From Quercus robur (Eukaryota; Streptophyta; Magnoliopsida; Fagales; Fagaceae): 64,000 nucleotides of DNA. Made by a program: the position numbers and the translations under genes. Positions 20,894 through 33,495 of this stretch are shown piece by piece; positions within the stretch are counted from its first letter, which is position 1, and each line of letters opens with the position of its first letter. The DNA lies in contig NC_065541.1 of NCBI RefSeq assembly GCF_932294415.1, forward strand, positions 49,888,290-49,952,289, in the 5' to 3' direction. Below the pieces are notes generated by a model that worked only from the letters and a program-made list of their open reading frames with translations, had not been told where the DNA came from and ran no database searches.

Positions 20894-21785
20894 CATCTAT
20901 ACAAGTTTTAAACAGAACATAAGTTCTGCATGACTCCTCAGACCACAGACTTAGGGGAAATTAACAACTTATGGCATCTATCTAAGTTTTAAACAGAACC
21001 TAAATCCTGCATGGCTCCTCAAACCACAGACTTAGGGGAAATTAACAACTTATGGCATCTATCCAAGTTTTAAACAGAACCTAAGTTCTGCATGGCTCCT
21101 CGGACCACAGAATTAGGGGAAATTAACAATTTATGGCATCTATACAAGTTTTAAACAGAAACTAAGTCTTGCATGGCTCCTCGGACCATAGACTTAGGGG
21201 AAATTAACAACTTATGGCATCTATACAAGTTTTAAACAGAACCTAAATCCTGCATGGCTCTTCGGACTACAGACTTAGGGGAAATTAACAACTTATGGCA
21301 TCTATCCAAGTTTTATACAAAACCTAAGTCCTGCATGGCTCTTCGGACCACAGACTTAGGGGAAATTAACAACTTATGACATCTATCCAAGTTTTAAATA
21401 GAACCTAAGTCCTGCATGACTCTTCGGACCACAGACTTAGGGGAAATTAACAACTTACGGCATCTATCCAAGTTTTAAACAGAACCTAAGTCCTGCATGG
21501 CTCCTCGAACCACAGACTTAGGGGAAATTAACAACTTACGACATCTATCCAAGTTTTAAACAGAACCTAAGTCCTGCATGGCTCATCGAACCACAGACTT
21601 AGGGGAAATTAACAACTTATGGCATCTACCCAAGTTTTAAACAGAACCTAAGTCTTGCATGGCTCTTCGGACCACAGACTTAGGGGAAATTAACAATTTA
21701 TGGCATCTATACAAGTTTTAAACAGAACCTAAGTCCTGCATGGCTCTTCGGACCACAGACTTAGGAGAAATTAACAACTCAGGAC
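20894..21785 (+). repeat. 81-bp tandem repeat array, about 11 copies (Tat-lineage element)
   Basis: Period 81 bp, for example CATCTA starts at 20894, 20975 and 21056. Units differ by a few bases. On the minus strand each unit has TTTCCCCTAAGTCTGTGGTC, then CGAGGAGCCATGCAGGACTT and AGGTTCTGT. This core is shared with the arrays at 34690-35140, 56329-57000 and 58245-58985. It lies between pol and the antisense ORF. Confidence 0.95.
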
Positions 21786-22091
21786 TTCTATCCCATTCTA
21801 AGGTATGTTCATAGTCAGGCGTGATAGCATTTATTGTTCTAAGTTCATTACAAAGTTCTGTTTCTTCTCATTTATTTATTTTGGTAGGGTTGCAAACATC
21901 AACTAAAGAAACAATAACATTAACTCGGAACAATATAATAAAATTCCATCAACATCAATAATAAAAAATGAAGAAAGGAGCACTTGTATTGATAACCAAA
22001 AATAATACAAGAGGTCTATGCAAAAAGCCAAAGGCAATACAACTTTCGTTCGAAGCAAAAAAGATAATATTAATAGTAAGGACCCTAGGAA

Positions 22092-24637
22092 CTAAGTCTC
22101 AGTAGGAGGATCACACTTTTGCTCTGGCTGAGGAGGAAGAGCATCCTTGGCCTGTGAATCTGCCCCATGGTCTTCAGCCTCAATGATTGCTTCCTTAGCG
22201 GGATCCTTGGCCTTGGAGGAGGGTTTCTTTCCCTTACCCTTGCCCCTACCTTTCTCTTCCTCCACATCCTCGACCTGGTCAGAGCCCCCAGCAATTTCAG
22301 CTAAGGGAATGGCATCAGGAACGGCCGTAGGCTGCTCGGAAGCTTCAGCGGTATCAGCAGGGATCTCCCGGATCTCTGGAGGGAAGAAGACACTCTTAGG
22401 CAATCTCAAGGCAGAATCTGCAGGGATACCTGCAGCATCAAGAGCTTGAGCCCATGAAATACTGCAGTAATCCCTGCATACTTCCGGCAGCTCCTTGGAA
22501 AGTCTAGCCTCAGTCTCCTCCGCCCTTAGCTGGTAGACAGCCTTTTTTTCGGCCTCAGATGCTTCCTTGGCTAGCTAAGCCGCTTCTTTTGCAAGCCGAG
22601 CCTCTTCTTGGACTTTCTGCAACGTGGCCTTGAGATCCAACACGGTTTGCTTTTTAGTGGCAAGGTTGGTCTCAGTCACGTACAGTTTTTGGCGTTGATC
22701 TTCGGCTTGACTCTCAGCATTCTTCAAGCCAGCCTCAGCGCTCCTGAGGCCTTTCTCAGCCTCTTTGAGCTTCTCAGATAGCTCGTAATGCTCCTGCTTA
22801 AGGGTTCCTAGAGCCTTCTCCACCTCGGCATGAGAAAGGGCCTCGACGTCAGCTAACTTACGATTGTTGTAGTAAAACTCCTCGGCTACAAACACTTGCT
22901 GAGTAATCTGCCCAAGAAATGACAAAATGATGTGTTAAAACATGGTAGGATCTAATGATCTTACTGAGGAGAAGATGAATTACCTTACCATCACAAGATC
23001 TCTCTTCAGGGATAGGAAGAGCTTGGGCTGTGAAAATCGCCTGTAAGCCTCCATGTCCCTGGGAAGGAGCACGGGCTGCTCTAGAGCTTCAGTTATATAC
23101 CCTACTCGACCCTTATTATACTCTCGGATTGAAGCAGTATAGGGAATGGCGGCTCCGTCCACTTCGAGTTTCGGGCTCCAAGTACGCAGAGTAACGTGCA
23201 CTTCAGCCCGCTCCATCTTTTCTCAGCTTTCTACAGATGGAGCCCTTTTGTCCCTATGCTCCCAGTCGTTTTTTGCTGTTTACCCCCCTGGCAAGGACCC
23301 ACCTTGCCTTCCTCGAGGGACTCAGCCAGCCTTTTCTTGTTCAGGTCGGGATTAACTTTTAAGCCGAGATCGGTAGGGAGTTTTGGAGCAACGGGAGGAA
23401 GGATAGAGTTCTGGGACTTGGAGGGCACCTTCGATGATTGCCCTTTGCCTCGGGAAGCCATCAGCTCTCGCAAACGCTTTCCTTTGTTAGAGACCATGAT
23501 GTCCACCTCCTCGTCTGAAGAGTCGTCCGAGCAGGCAATAACAAAAGGAACGCCGACCATGGAATTCTTATCCTGTTCTTCCTCAGGGTCTGAAAGCTCG
23601 ATCAAAGGAGCTTTTGGGATATCTTCCTCAAAGTAAAATTCGTCTATCTCTTCTTCTAAAGAGAGACGAGAGGACTCAGTCTCCTCCTCAACAAACGTGG
23701 TGGCCTCAAGATTTTCTTGTGGGGGAGGCAGTGCGGCTGGTTGAAGGTTCTGAAGGACGGGCAAAACCACAGGCGGTAGGTCCCTTCGAGCCAAAAATCT
23801 TGGCTTTGACACGTCAATCCTGGCCAACCTTGGACTACCAGCCCTTATAGAATAGTCGACGTCCGTGAAAGCACGGGATAAAGGCTCGTAACCTAGGATC
23901 AAATGAGCAGCACGCAGTTGCCCGTTCGTATGAACGAAGATCTCCAACCTTAGGAGGTAGTTCAAGGCTTGAATGTTCGTAAGACTCAGCCGAGGAGCGA
24001 CGTGGCGCCTATCTGTAAAACAGCCGAGAAGGAAATTTGTAGTTAAAAAAAAAGAAAGTGTTTGAATCTTCAGATGAAGTAAGACTAAAGGGCTAAACTC
24101 CCTTCCCAAGGGATTGATCCTAAAGGTACCGCACCTGGTTCTCCTGCCCGAGTTGGACAATGAAGACCGTCGCTCCATTCCCCCGAGACAATTAGGAAGT
24201 CCATTCTTCATACTCTTATTGGACTTAGAAAGACAGGAAATTAGCCTAACGACCTCGGACCGGGATTTAAAATAGTACCCCGCCTTGTCAAGATGGTGGC
24301 ACTCATACAGGTGGACTACGTTGTGCCATGTAAGGCCTAAGTCCATCTGCTCGTTCAAAACGTCTATGCTACCCAAAACCCTAAATAGGTTGGGAGCGCA
24401 TTGATGTGGTGTCAATCTATGGTTAAATAGGTAATCCTGAGTAATCCTACGCATGGGAAGCGTCATTCCTCCCTCTGTAAAAGCGATCATGGGAATGACG
24501 ACCTGACCCTCTTCCCTATCGGTCAGCACTCGTTCCAGAGGATAATACTCCAAAACCACCCCATGCAGGATGCGATACCTAGCTCTAAAGGCCTCCATGG
24601 CGGTCGGAGTATCTACTAGATGCTTGAATTTATCCAT
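22092..24637 (-). pseudogene. Antisense ORF of Tat-lineage element (PMD-like N-terminus, coiled coil)
   Basis: A spliced minus-strand gene opposite to gag-pol, starting ATG at 24637. The N-terminal part (MEAFRARYRILHGVVLEYYP ... GGMTLPMRRITQDYLFNHRL ... RVLGSIDVLNEQMDLGLTWH) resembles the plant mobile-type domain proteins carried by transposons. After a probable intron near 24240-24010 it continues RRHVAPRLSLTNIQALNYLL, then an acidic/serine-rich middle with an NLS-like GKRLRELM. Near 23216-22980 it has an ERAEVHVTLRTWSPKLEVDG segment, and at 22900-22575 a long coiled coil. The C-terminus is GKGKGKKPSSKAK-rich and ends at 22092. An in-frame TAG lies at about 22576. The function of such ORFs is unknown. 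A minus-strand TATA box lies about 260 bp upstream of the start. Confidence 0.75.
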
Positions 24638-24895
24638 CTAGACAATTTGATAGGCCGAGAAGGAGGGCCGAGATGAAAATCGAGATTACGAAGAGGAAGG
24701 AAAACTTACGGGTGTCCTTACAACAATCTCTGAAGCACTTAGAAATCTCTTCAAGGAAAGACGTCTCATGAAAATAACTACGGAAATTCAAAGGGTTGGA
24801 CTGTTTGTGAATATCTGGGCGCTGGAGTTCTTTGGAGTTCTCTGGACTTCTTATATGATAGTAAAGGAGAAAAGCAAAAAAGAGTCTCCTTAGGG

Positions 24896-24904
24896 TTTTA
24901 TATA
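24896..24904 (-). promoter_or_regulatory. TATA box for antisense ORF
   Basis: The minus strand reads TATATAAAA, about 260 bp upstream of the antisense ATG at 24637 and just inside the 3' LTR. Similarly placed TATA boxes occur in the other two large LTR elements. Confidence 0.55.
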
Positions 24905-25150
24905 GCAAGGGGAAAATGAGAAGGTCATTCCCATTCATAGATCTAGGAGAAATGTCAACCGTTGGATTTGCGCTTCGCCGTTGGATATGGGAGACATAAA
25001 GTCGCCTGGATTAATAAGTAACGCCTCGTAACTTACAATGCGTCAAGATCAACTGTTCCCCACACGTGCGAACTAGAAATTAATTGGTCCTGCCCCTTCA
25101 AAAGTCAAAACCCCGCTTTTCTCCTCGGATGGATATAAAAAACCGGAGTT

Positions 25151-25162
25151 TTGAGGGGCTAT
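25151..25162 (+). promoter_or_regulatory. Polypurine tract of Tat-lineage element
   Basis: TTGAGGGGCTAT-type purine-rich tract directly before the 3' LTR. The reverse complement AGCCCCTCAAAA follows the left LTR of both minus-oriented elements at 32849 and 54756. Confidence 0.65.
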
Positions 25163-25873
25163 TATGGGGGATACGGCCCAAAATAATGTCCGAGGAGACA
25201 ACATGGCTCAACGATCCACGTTTTAAGCCTTATCACAGGAGACAAAGAAAAAAGGTCCAAGGAGGAATTCCTTATCGGACACTGAAAAATCGGAGCAGAG
25301 GTACGTCCAAGCCACTGAAGCCCATCCCCTAAATACGTGAAAATGGTGGAAACACAAAATATCTCAGCAAAAGCTGCCACCACCACATTGAATGCACTAC
25401 AACTACCTTCCTGGCCGCATTAATGTGGAGAAGACCCCTGAACAGTGTTGCCTTGACCACCGCAACTCACAAAAGACTGAAAGAGGTGTCTGATGGGATG
25501 GGTGCTCAAGTGGAGGCTTGGATGATCAACAAGTGTAAAGCCCAGATGGTAAAGAAGGGTCTACATAATGTGTAAAAACCCCTAAAATAAGGGGGGGATA
25601 GAAAAAAGAGGCAAGAATACTGTGGCATGCAAAGAAATCCTAATGTACTGGTCTGTATACATAAATATAACTTTGAATCTCCTCGGACTAGAAGATTTTT
25701 CAACGTAATGGTTTTTGTTCTTGCTCATGTGTACCTTTGTCCCATGCAAGTCTCTGTCTAGCTTATCTAATCTTAGTTCTTAAACCCATACTCTACTAAA
25801 TTCATTGTGTTGGGCTTTTTGGATCAAAACTTCACACGATTGGGGTTTGGGCTCCAAAAATTGTCTTCCCACA
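25163..25873 (+). repeat. 3' LTR of Tat-lineage element
   Basis: 711 bp, aligned with the 5' LTR apart from an about 18-bp gap and scattered substitutions. It starts TATGGGGGATACGG (the terminal TG is mutated to TA) and ends CTTCCCACA, followed by the ATAAT duplication. Confidence 0.93.
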
Positions 25874-25919
25874 ATAATAATAAAGTTTCACATTAGTTTT
25901 AATATATAATAATAAAAAG

Positions 25920-27911
25920 ATGGAGGTTGAGTACGAAAGAGAAACATAAAGTTCCAGCGAAAAGGACGAGATACTGGAAAGAAACATTAAAAAACTGAAA
26001 GATAATAGCAAGGAAAGAGCTTTCTCCCAGCCACGTAAACAGGTGAGCTACAAGGATAGTCTGATAGGGGATATTCTAGGGGCATATGCGCAGGCATTTC
26101 GTTTTGAACAGGACATTGAAGATGTTGAGGTGTCAAATGATGAAGAAGAGCAGTTATCTGAAGGAGTGGTGGAGGTTTCGCTGTCCAGAGAAACAAAATC
26201 ACGTATTAAAGCCCCTTGGTCCAAGGCTTTGATAGTGAAAGTGTTTGGAAGGTCTATGGGCTTCAACTACCTCACTTTCAGGATCAATGCCATGTGGAAT
26301 CCTAAGGGAAAGATGGACTGTGTTGCCTTAGGTAAAGACTTCTTCTTGATCAAATTTTATGACAATGAAGATTATGATAAGGTATTGCGTGGAGGACCAT
26401 GGTTTGTAGGGGAGCATTTCCTAGCTATCAAGCCTTGGGAGCCATACTTTAAGGCCTCAGAGGCAAAGTTCACATCAGTAGCAGTATGGGTAAGACTCCT
26501 AAAGCTACCTATTGAATTTTATGATGCTATGGTACTGAAGGAGATTGGAAGCGCACTTGGGCCAGTACTGAGGATTGATCCATTCATGACTACTGGCACT
26601 AAAGGTAGTTATGCCAGATTGTGCATCCAAGTGGATTTGGATAAGCCCTTAATCAACACTATTAAAATTGGAAGGTTGAAACAGAAGCTCATGTACGAGG
26701 GAATTAGTTCATTGTGCTTCTGCTGTGGAAGAATTGGACATAAGAAAGAGAGTTGTAGCTACCAAATCCTTCCTAAGGTGGCCGAAACAGTCAGGGTGGA
26801 TAGTACTCCTGCACCATCCAATGAAAGGAAAGTTGAAGACATGTTAGAGTCTAACTATGGCTCGTGGATGATTGTAACTAGACGAAAAAATTCAGTTAGG
26901 AATGGTTGGGCCCGTTGGCCAAACCAACCAACACATCAAGGGGAGAGAGTTACTAAGGGTAATTTAGTACTATCAGGAGGAGATGTGGTACAATCCACTT
27001 CTCCTGAAAACGTCTAATCAGTATCTATGGACTTAGAAAAATCCACTCATACTACTGTGGCCAGAGAGATCACAGTTCATCCAACGGTAGGAATGGAGTG
27101 AGGAAATGATATGGAGATTTGGGTGCCTACATTGAGCAGTGAGAAGGATAAGATTGCAGTGTCAGAGAGCCATCAATCCAAAGGCCATAGAGGGAAAAAA
27201 ACCATGGGAACAAAAAACACAAAGGTGTTCAAAAAGTTCAGCCACATAGTAGGGAACAAAACCGTTTCCTCACTAAAAGCGCCAGAAAAGCTCACCAAAG
27301 AAGAAAATGAACCCTCTTCGTCCAACACCACACAACCTGGCCAGCTCTGGTTGGGCTATTTGGTTCAAGAACAAGGCCATTCCAATACCCGATGAGATGA
27401 TTGCCCAAATCAGAGCATCACCCACAGACACGATGGGCTGGTTCGATCCGGATCTCAAAGCAGCGTGGCAGAACCCCTTCCCTATAACGCCAGCAAGCAT
27501 CAAGTCAAGAAGTTTACCTTTGGATCATCCAGCATGGGCCTTGACTCCCAACCCATGGTGGAGGTTCCTCACAAACACCCACCTGATAACGGAGAAGGAA
27601 GCCGAGCTCTTGAACAAGCAAAGGAGGCCATTGGTAGTGCCTCACTTGGACAAATCGAGGTGGCTACTTTAGGACAGGAAGGTCATAGATTTCAGGGGGA
27701 CAGCGACGGCACACATGGGGAACTTTCCAACGCTGAAGCTGTTTTAGATCTTGGCCCCAATCCGGAAATGCGATCTATTGATTTGCTGCAGGGAGGACAT
27801 CACTGGAATTCTGAAGTACATGATGGTATGGAGACCAAATTGGGCGACTTCCAAGGACATATTGAGGAGACTGGGAAGGAGTATGATGGAGGAGGCAGTA
27901 TTGTTGCCTAG
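25920..27911 (+). pseudogene. L1 ORF1 (RNA-binding, CCHC zinc knuckle)
   Basis: The ATG at 25920 opens a frame that stops at codon 10 (TAA, 25947-25949) and then reads through to 27017: an acidic N-terminus, a DUF4283-like block (TFRINAMWNPKGKMDCVALG ... RGGPWFVGEHFLAIKPWEP), and a zinc knuckle CFCCGRIGHKKESC at about 26718-26758. Downstream pieces continue in two frames (27111-27395; 27465-27911), so at least one frameshift is present. ORF1 proteins bind element RNA and form the ribonucleoprotein. Stops make this copy non-functional. Confidence 0.85.
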
Positions 27912-27945
27912 CTCGATTGAAGTGCCAATGGGTGCATTAGTCAAG

Positions 27946-30900
27946 ATGAATATCCTAATGTGGAACTGCAGGGGTGCCCTAAATGCTGATTTCAAGAGGA
28001 AAATCTTTGAAATGGTAGTGAACCACCATCCAGCTATCATGGTAATTACAGAAACGAAAGTCAGTGGAGAAAGGGCTAGCAAGATTGCAGAGGGTCTGCC
28101 CTTTGATGGATTCTACGCTATAGACACCATAGGCTATGCTGGTGGTTTGTGGCTACTCTGGAATAAGGATGAAGCCGAGGTCTTTGTCCTGTCAGCAGTG
28201 GAGCAAGAGATTCATGCCTCGGTGAAGGTATGTAATTCAAACACTACTTGGTTAATTTCTTCTATTTATGCTAGTCCACGTTTAGTTGAAAGGAGAATTT
28301 TGTGGTCTAATCTATCTAAAGTGGCCGAACTGCACTCTCTCCCCCTGTTAGTTTTAGGGGACTTCAATGAAATTCTGAGTGGGGAAGATAAATTTGGGGG
28401 TAGGAGGCTTAACCTTAATAAGGCTATTGAGTTTAAAGACTGCATTGACTCTTGCAACCTTTTGGATTTGGGTTTCTCTGAAGCTAAATTTACTTGGTCT
28501 AACCTAAGAAAAGTGTCTGACCTTATCTTTGAGAGACTTGACAGATGCTTTGCGAACCCATCTTGGCGCATTCTATACCCTGAAGCGTTGGTGACTCACC
28601 TCCCAAGAGTGTTCTCTGATCACTGCCCTGTTCTAATTGAACTGACCAACCCCCCTCCACTTAATAGAAATAAACCATTCCGTTTCTAGACAATGTGGTT
28701 GCTTCACCCTGAATTCCCCAGCTTGGTTCAAAATGCCTGGGGCCAGGATATACCCCTCAGCTCGGCCATCCCAACCTTTACCAACATAGCTAATCAGTGG
28801 AATAGGGAGGTTTTTGGGAATCTATTTGCTAGGAAAAGGAAAGTTCTGGCTCAGTTAAATGGAGTCCAAAAAGTGTTAGCAGACCAACCCAATAATTTCC
28901 TCATCCAATTGGAGAAGCAGCTCATAGAGGAATACTCACTTGTTAGGCTATAAGAAGAGGAATATTGGGCACTTAAATCTAGACTAAATTGGGCTGCCTT
29001 TGGAGATCGAAATGCCTCCTTCTTCCATGTCTCTACACTGGTAAGAAGAAATAGAAACAGGATCAGATGTATTAAAAACACCCTTGGGGAGTGGATTTCT
29101 GATGAAGAGCAGATTAAAAATCTTATCCCGAATAACTTATTTAACATATTCACAATTGGCCTCACACAAGCCCCGAGAACCTCAGATGTGGCACAATTCT
29201 TGTGTATCTTCCTATCGGAGGAAGAAAAGGATAATCTCATTAAAGATGTCACTTATGATTAAATTAAGGCCAGGCTGTGGTCGCTTAAAGCTTTCAAAGC
29301 TCCAGGGGTAGATGGACTGCATGCTGGATTCTTCCAAATCTTTTGGCATGAAGTTAATGAGTTAATTTGCAAGGAAGTGGGTAGTATATTTAGCTCAAGA
29401 GTAATGCCAGAATATCTTAACAGAACTTTGATAACCCTTGTTCCCAAATGCCAAAATCCGGAGACTATCAACAGTTACAGGCCAATTAGTTTATGCAACA
29501 TGATATATAAAGTGGTCACCAAGATTATTGTTGCCCGGATTCGTCCTCTTCTTAGTAATCTCATATCTCCTGTTCAAGCAGCTTTTGTACTAGGAAGAAG
29601 AGGATTGGATAATGTTCTCATAGCCCAAGAGTTAATACATTCCATAGACAAGAAAAAGGGAAATGTGGGGTACATGGTAATTAAAGTGGACCTGGAAAAA
29701 GCATATGACAAACTTGAATGGAGCTTTATCCACAAGGTTTTACAAGGTTTTCATTTTCCTGACCAGCTGATCAAGGTCATAATGAGCTGCATTTGGTCCA
29801 CTAGCATATCCATATTGTTTAATAGGGGTACTCTAGAATCCTTTAACCCCACAAGAGGAATTTGTCAAGGTGACCCTCTCTCCCTATACATCTTTATACT
29901 TTGTATGGAGTATTAAGGCAACCTCATTGACAATGAGTGTATGGAAGGCAACTGGAATCCTATAAAAGCCTCCAGAGACAATATTGGCATATCACACCTA
30001 TTTTTTGCTGATGATCTAATGCTCTTTGCTACTGCTACTGAGGAGAATAGTGAAACCATCAAGGAAGTGTTGGAGTTGTTTTGTACTGAATCAGGACAAA
30101 AGATTAGTACATGCAAATCTTGGGTCTACTTCTCTCAAAATGTGGATGTTGACTTGAAAGGAAGAATATGTGGTAATCTAAACATTCAGGCCACTAACAA
30201 CCTAGGAAAATGCCTAGGATTCCCTCTAAAGTACAAAAATGCAGAAAGGAACCAATACAACTTTATAGTTGAGAGGGTGATTAATAGACTTGCTGGGTGG
30301 AAATCCAAGCTCCTCTCCTTTGCGGGTAGAACTGTATTGGTCAAATCAGTCATGTTAGCCATGTCTAACCATGTGATCCAAGAAGTGACCCTACCTTCCC
30401 ATCTCTGTGAGAAATTGGACAAAATCAACAGAGATTTTTTATGAGGTTACTCTACTAATGGAAAGAAGAAGATGCACCTTGTAGGTTGGAATAAAATCAT
30501 CAAACCTAAGGAATAAGGAGGATTGGGTATTCAATCTGCAAAAGAAAAAAATATTGCTCTTCTTGCCAAACTCAATTGGCGGATGTATCAAGAAAAGATG
30601 CTCTTTGGACCAAGGTAATTTTGAGGAAGTACTGTTCACGTTCTAGAGTGAACTCCAAAGACCCTGAGAAGCTGCCTTGCTCCATAAATTGGAAAGCCAT
30701 TAAAATGGGATTCCCTGTGTTTTATAATGGTATAGGTTGGAATGTTGGCAATGGTGTGAACATTAAGTTTTGGACAGACAAGTGGGTGAGAGGCTATGCA
30801 CCTAGAGAACTAATTAAAGGCCCAATCAATGACATGGAGTGCAATTTGGCTGTGGTTGATTTACTCCAAGATAATAACTGGAACTAGGAAGCCTTATCTT

Positions 30901-32090
30901 TTAACCTCCCCTCTGACATTGAGGAAAAAATTAAAGCCATTCCCATCTAATTGTTTGGGAGGAAGGAGGACATGTTGATTTGGAGGCTAACCAAGGATGG
31001 GGAGTTTAGCACTGCATCGGCCTATAGGCTAGCTAGTAAAGATGATGGTAAAGCCAATTCTTTCACTGGAGGTTGGGTTTGGAAAATAGATACATTGCCT
31101 AGAATTCAATCTTTCCTTTGGTTGTGTCACCATAGGAGTATCCCAATGAGGGAGATGCTAGCCAATAGAGGTATTCAATGTGATACCACATGCCTTCTCT
31201 GCAAAAATGCCAGTGAGTTTGCCATTCACCTTTTCAGGGAATGCCCATATGCAATGCAGATTTGGAGGAAAGTTGGAATCCCAACCATGATGGAAGCATC
31301 CTATAATTTGGAGATGCTTCAGTGGTTAAAAGCTAATTGCCTAAGCAGTCATGATATCCTTTCCAATGGTGTGCCATGGAAAATCCTATTTGCTTTCACT
31401 GTGTGGAATCTTTGGAAACATAGAAACAGGGTAGTCTTTGAAAATTCTGTCCTAAATCCTAGGTTGCACTCTACGTGCATCAAGCAAGCTGTTGATTATT
31501 TTTACTACATTGGGAAGTCTACTTATGCCAAAAGATGGAGTTCAGTTCAGGTTCAATGGACTAAACCAGGAGCGGGTTGGTGTAAATTAAACACAGATGG
31601 AGCATTGTTAGGGAATCCGAGAAAAGCAGGTGGTGGAGGATTAATCCATGATCATAGGGATGAATGGCTGAAAGGATTTAGTAGGGAAATAGGCAGTACC
31701 ACCAGTGTGATGGATGAGTTTTGGGCGTTAAGAGATGACCTTCTCTTGGCTACCTAAATGGGCATTCCTTTCCTTGAAGTTGAGTGTGATGCCAAGATAG
31801 TAACAGATCTATTGCTTTCTAACTTGTTGCCTAACAGAACTTATACACCCTTGTTACTTGACTGCAGGTCCCTCCTCACCAGATTTTAGCAAATCAAAGT
31901 GAACCATACCTATCGGGAAGCAAATAGCTGCGCAGATGCCATGGCGAGAATGGGGTGCTTACAACAGGATAATTTTGTAGTGTTTAACAATCCCCCGACG
32001 CCTGAAATTTTCTCTTTTGTTAATTTTGATGCTGCTGGAATGTATTATGTAGGGCGCTGTGCCAAAACTATGCCTAATATGGCTTTGTAG
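27946..32090 (+). pseudogene. L1 ORF2 (endonuclease, reverse transcriptase, RNase H-like)
   Basis: The ATG at 27946 starts MNILMWNCRGALN. The AP-type endonuclease (27946-28660) keeps its motifs: WNCRG, ITETK, VLGDFNEIL and the final SDH. The reverse transcriptase (about 29270-30440) has NSYRPISLCNMIYK, KVDLEKAYDKLEW, QGDPLS and FADDLMLF. The zinc-binding region follows (about 31150-31260: CDTTCLLCKN...H..FRECP), then an RNase H-like tail (WCKLNTDGALLGNPRKAGGG). Nonsense codons are near 28687, 28951, 29260, 29914, 30441, 30514, 31755 and 31888. A one-base loss near 30596 shifts the frame. Many stops replace Gln or Trp codons, as expected from C-to-T decay. Catalytic residues survive. Confidence 0.9.
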
Positions 32091-32122
32091 CTTTTGTGTT
32101 TTTTAATATAAGTTCCCTTTTA

Positions 32123-32126
<4 letters not shown>

Positions 32127-32177
<51 letters not shown>
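32127..32177. repeat. (TA)n microsatellite, tail of the LINE
   Basis: About 25 TA units, with a short TTT break, form the LINE tail. The next LTR element inserted within it (target ATATA). Confidence 0.9.
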
Positions 32178-32178
<1 letters not shown>

Positions 32179-32848
32179 GTAAGGACACGATTTGTAACGA
32201 ATTGTAACAATATTGGGTTCGCACGTAAAAAGGCCCAAACAACATCATTTGTAGAGCATGGGTTTGAAAGGCTAGGCCTTGGTCACCAGGCAGTGGGTTT
32301 TTCGTGATATCCATACATGGTTAAGTCGTCTTCGCTCTAGGAGTCTTTCTCCTGGAGGCGGGCTGAGAGGTTTTGGTTTTTGGCCATCTTTCCCAGCCCC
32401 TGCTATGAATTGCTTACTTTTCCTTTTATACTAGCCCGTGTTTTTTATCCTTCGTCCACGTGTAGGATCGACATTCCAAGACTGATACTTGTCCCATCAG
32501 CCCATACCCAGAATGGTTGGGGGTGGTTGTAAAAGCTGGAGAGCATGGCTCTGTCAAGTGCAGAGTATTGAATGGCAATAAGGGCAGCTTTCCCTGGTCG
32601 TTACACTTTCCAGCATACCCCTTTCTATTGGCACAGATATTTTAGATTTTTTCCCAAGTTATTTCTATACAATTTTTGCCATTTCTTCTTGTGAGATCTC
32701 GGACATGCCGAGGACTGAATCGTCCTCGGCTGTGTCCCAAGGCTATTTCGTACTTGTATTGCTGAGCCTGGGCCATCACCTTCCTCGGCTTGGGCCTTTA
32801 GACCCCAACGAATAAATGGGCCTAGCCCACGAATTATTAGGCCCCATA
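32178..32848 (-). repeat. 3' LTR of LARD-like element (left copy)
   Basis: Plus-strand ends TGTAAGGACACG and GGCCCCATA (CACA mutated). Confidence 0.9.
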
Positions 32849-33185
32849 ATAGCCCCTCAAAACCCTGCTGTCCAACCTTTTGGTTGGAGAGGAGGGTTTT
32901 GGTAATACCAAGCCTTTATTATAGCTCGTTTAACTCAGCCCTTTATTAATGTTGGCGTCTTTTCATCTACCCAGGAAATGTACCGGTCTACGAGACATTC
33001 CTCTGAATTCATTCACGACGCGTTCATGCCGTTTGGCTATCCAAAACGTGCCTTTAATAGTTTCCCTTTACGAGACCATTCAAATTTAATGGTTATTGAT
33101 GGTGTGGGGAAGTGGAGCGGGCATATTCTCGTTTACAGATTTTCTTGGAGATCTGAACATATTAAATACCTTCCGTTTCGCCCCT

Positions 33186-33195
33186 CATATAAAAA
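33186..33195 (+). promoter_or_regulatory. Antisense TATA box in LARD-like element
   Basis: CATATAAAAA on the plus strand, about 340 bp inside the 3' LTR, pointing opposite to the element; same relative place as in the Tat element and in the element at 53999. Confidence 0.45.
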
Positions 33196-33462
33196 GAAAA
33201 AGTAAGAGGTTATTTTCTCCTGTACATGAACCCTTTTAATCCCCCTGAAATCTGAAACCCTTAGACTCCTCCAGAGTCTACTTTTACCCGCTGGTTATAC
33301 TTTAATTTGTAATTCGTTCAAAGTAGGAACAAGTAATGAAGGAGCCATTCCCTTCCCATAAATTCCATGTTCTTATGAAGCTAAAGATGGCTCGGTCGGG
33401 GCAGGGATGACAGAGACTCAAGATACTTCTCACCCTCCTTTCAGCCAAAATCCGAAGCAGGG

Positions 33463-33495
33463 GCTCGTCGCGTCAAGCTTTTGGCGCGACTGAGC
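33463..33495 (+). other. Stem-loop conserved between two LTR elements
   Basis: GCTC, GTCGCGTCAA, loop GCTT, TTGGCGCGAC, bulged T, GAGC: a 14-bp stem with a GNNN-type loop, preceded by AGCCAAAATCCGAAGCAGG. The matching hairpin at 55341-55375 has the same shape with compensating base changes. Confidence 0.6.

Larger units (their letters stand above)
14750..25873 (+). mobile_element. Ty3/gypsy LTR retrotransposon, Tat lineage, 11.1 kb, complete but defective
   Basis: LTRs lie at 14750-15476 and 25163-25873, and a perfect 5-bp target duplication ATAAT flanks the element (14745-14749; 25874-25878). Order: LTR, primer-binding site, gag, protease, reverse transcriptase, RNase H, second (archaeal-type) RNase H, integrase, 81-bp tandem array, antisense ORF, polypurine tract, LTR. 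The second RNase H before integrase and an antisense ORF near the 3' LTR are known traits of Tat-clade elements. gag-pol would be one reading frame but for one single-base deletion, one 23-bp duplication and roughly ten nonsense codons, so this copy cannot move by itself. Confidence 0.93.
25920..32172 (+). mobile_element. L1-type LINE, near full-length, with 18-bp target duplication
   Basis: ORF1 and ORF2 are followed by a TA-rich tail. Perfect 18-bp direct repeats ATATATAATAATAAAAAG lie at 25902-25919 (immediately before the ORF1 ATG) and at 36034-36051 (after the LTR element that later jumped into the tail). This shows one insertion by target-primed reverse transcription. The copy starts exactly at the ORF1 ATG, so any 5' UTR is missing. 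Both ORFs carry many stops and at least one frameshift. Confidence 0.88.

Noticed and set aside
20894-21785. CRISPR-like regular array
   Set aside because: Units are contiguous tandem repeats without unique spacers, inside a plant retrotransposon.
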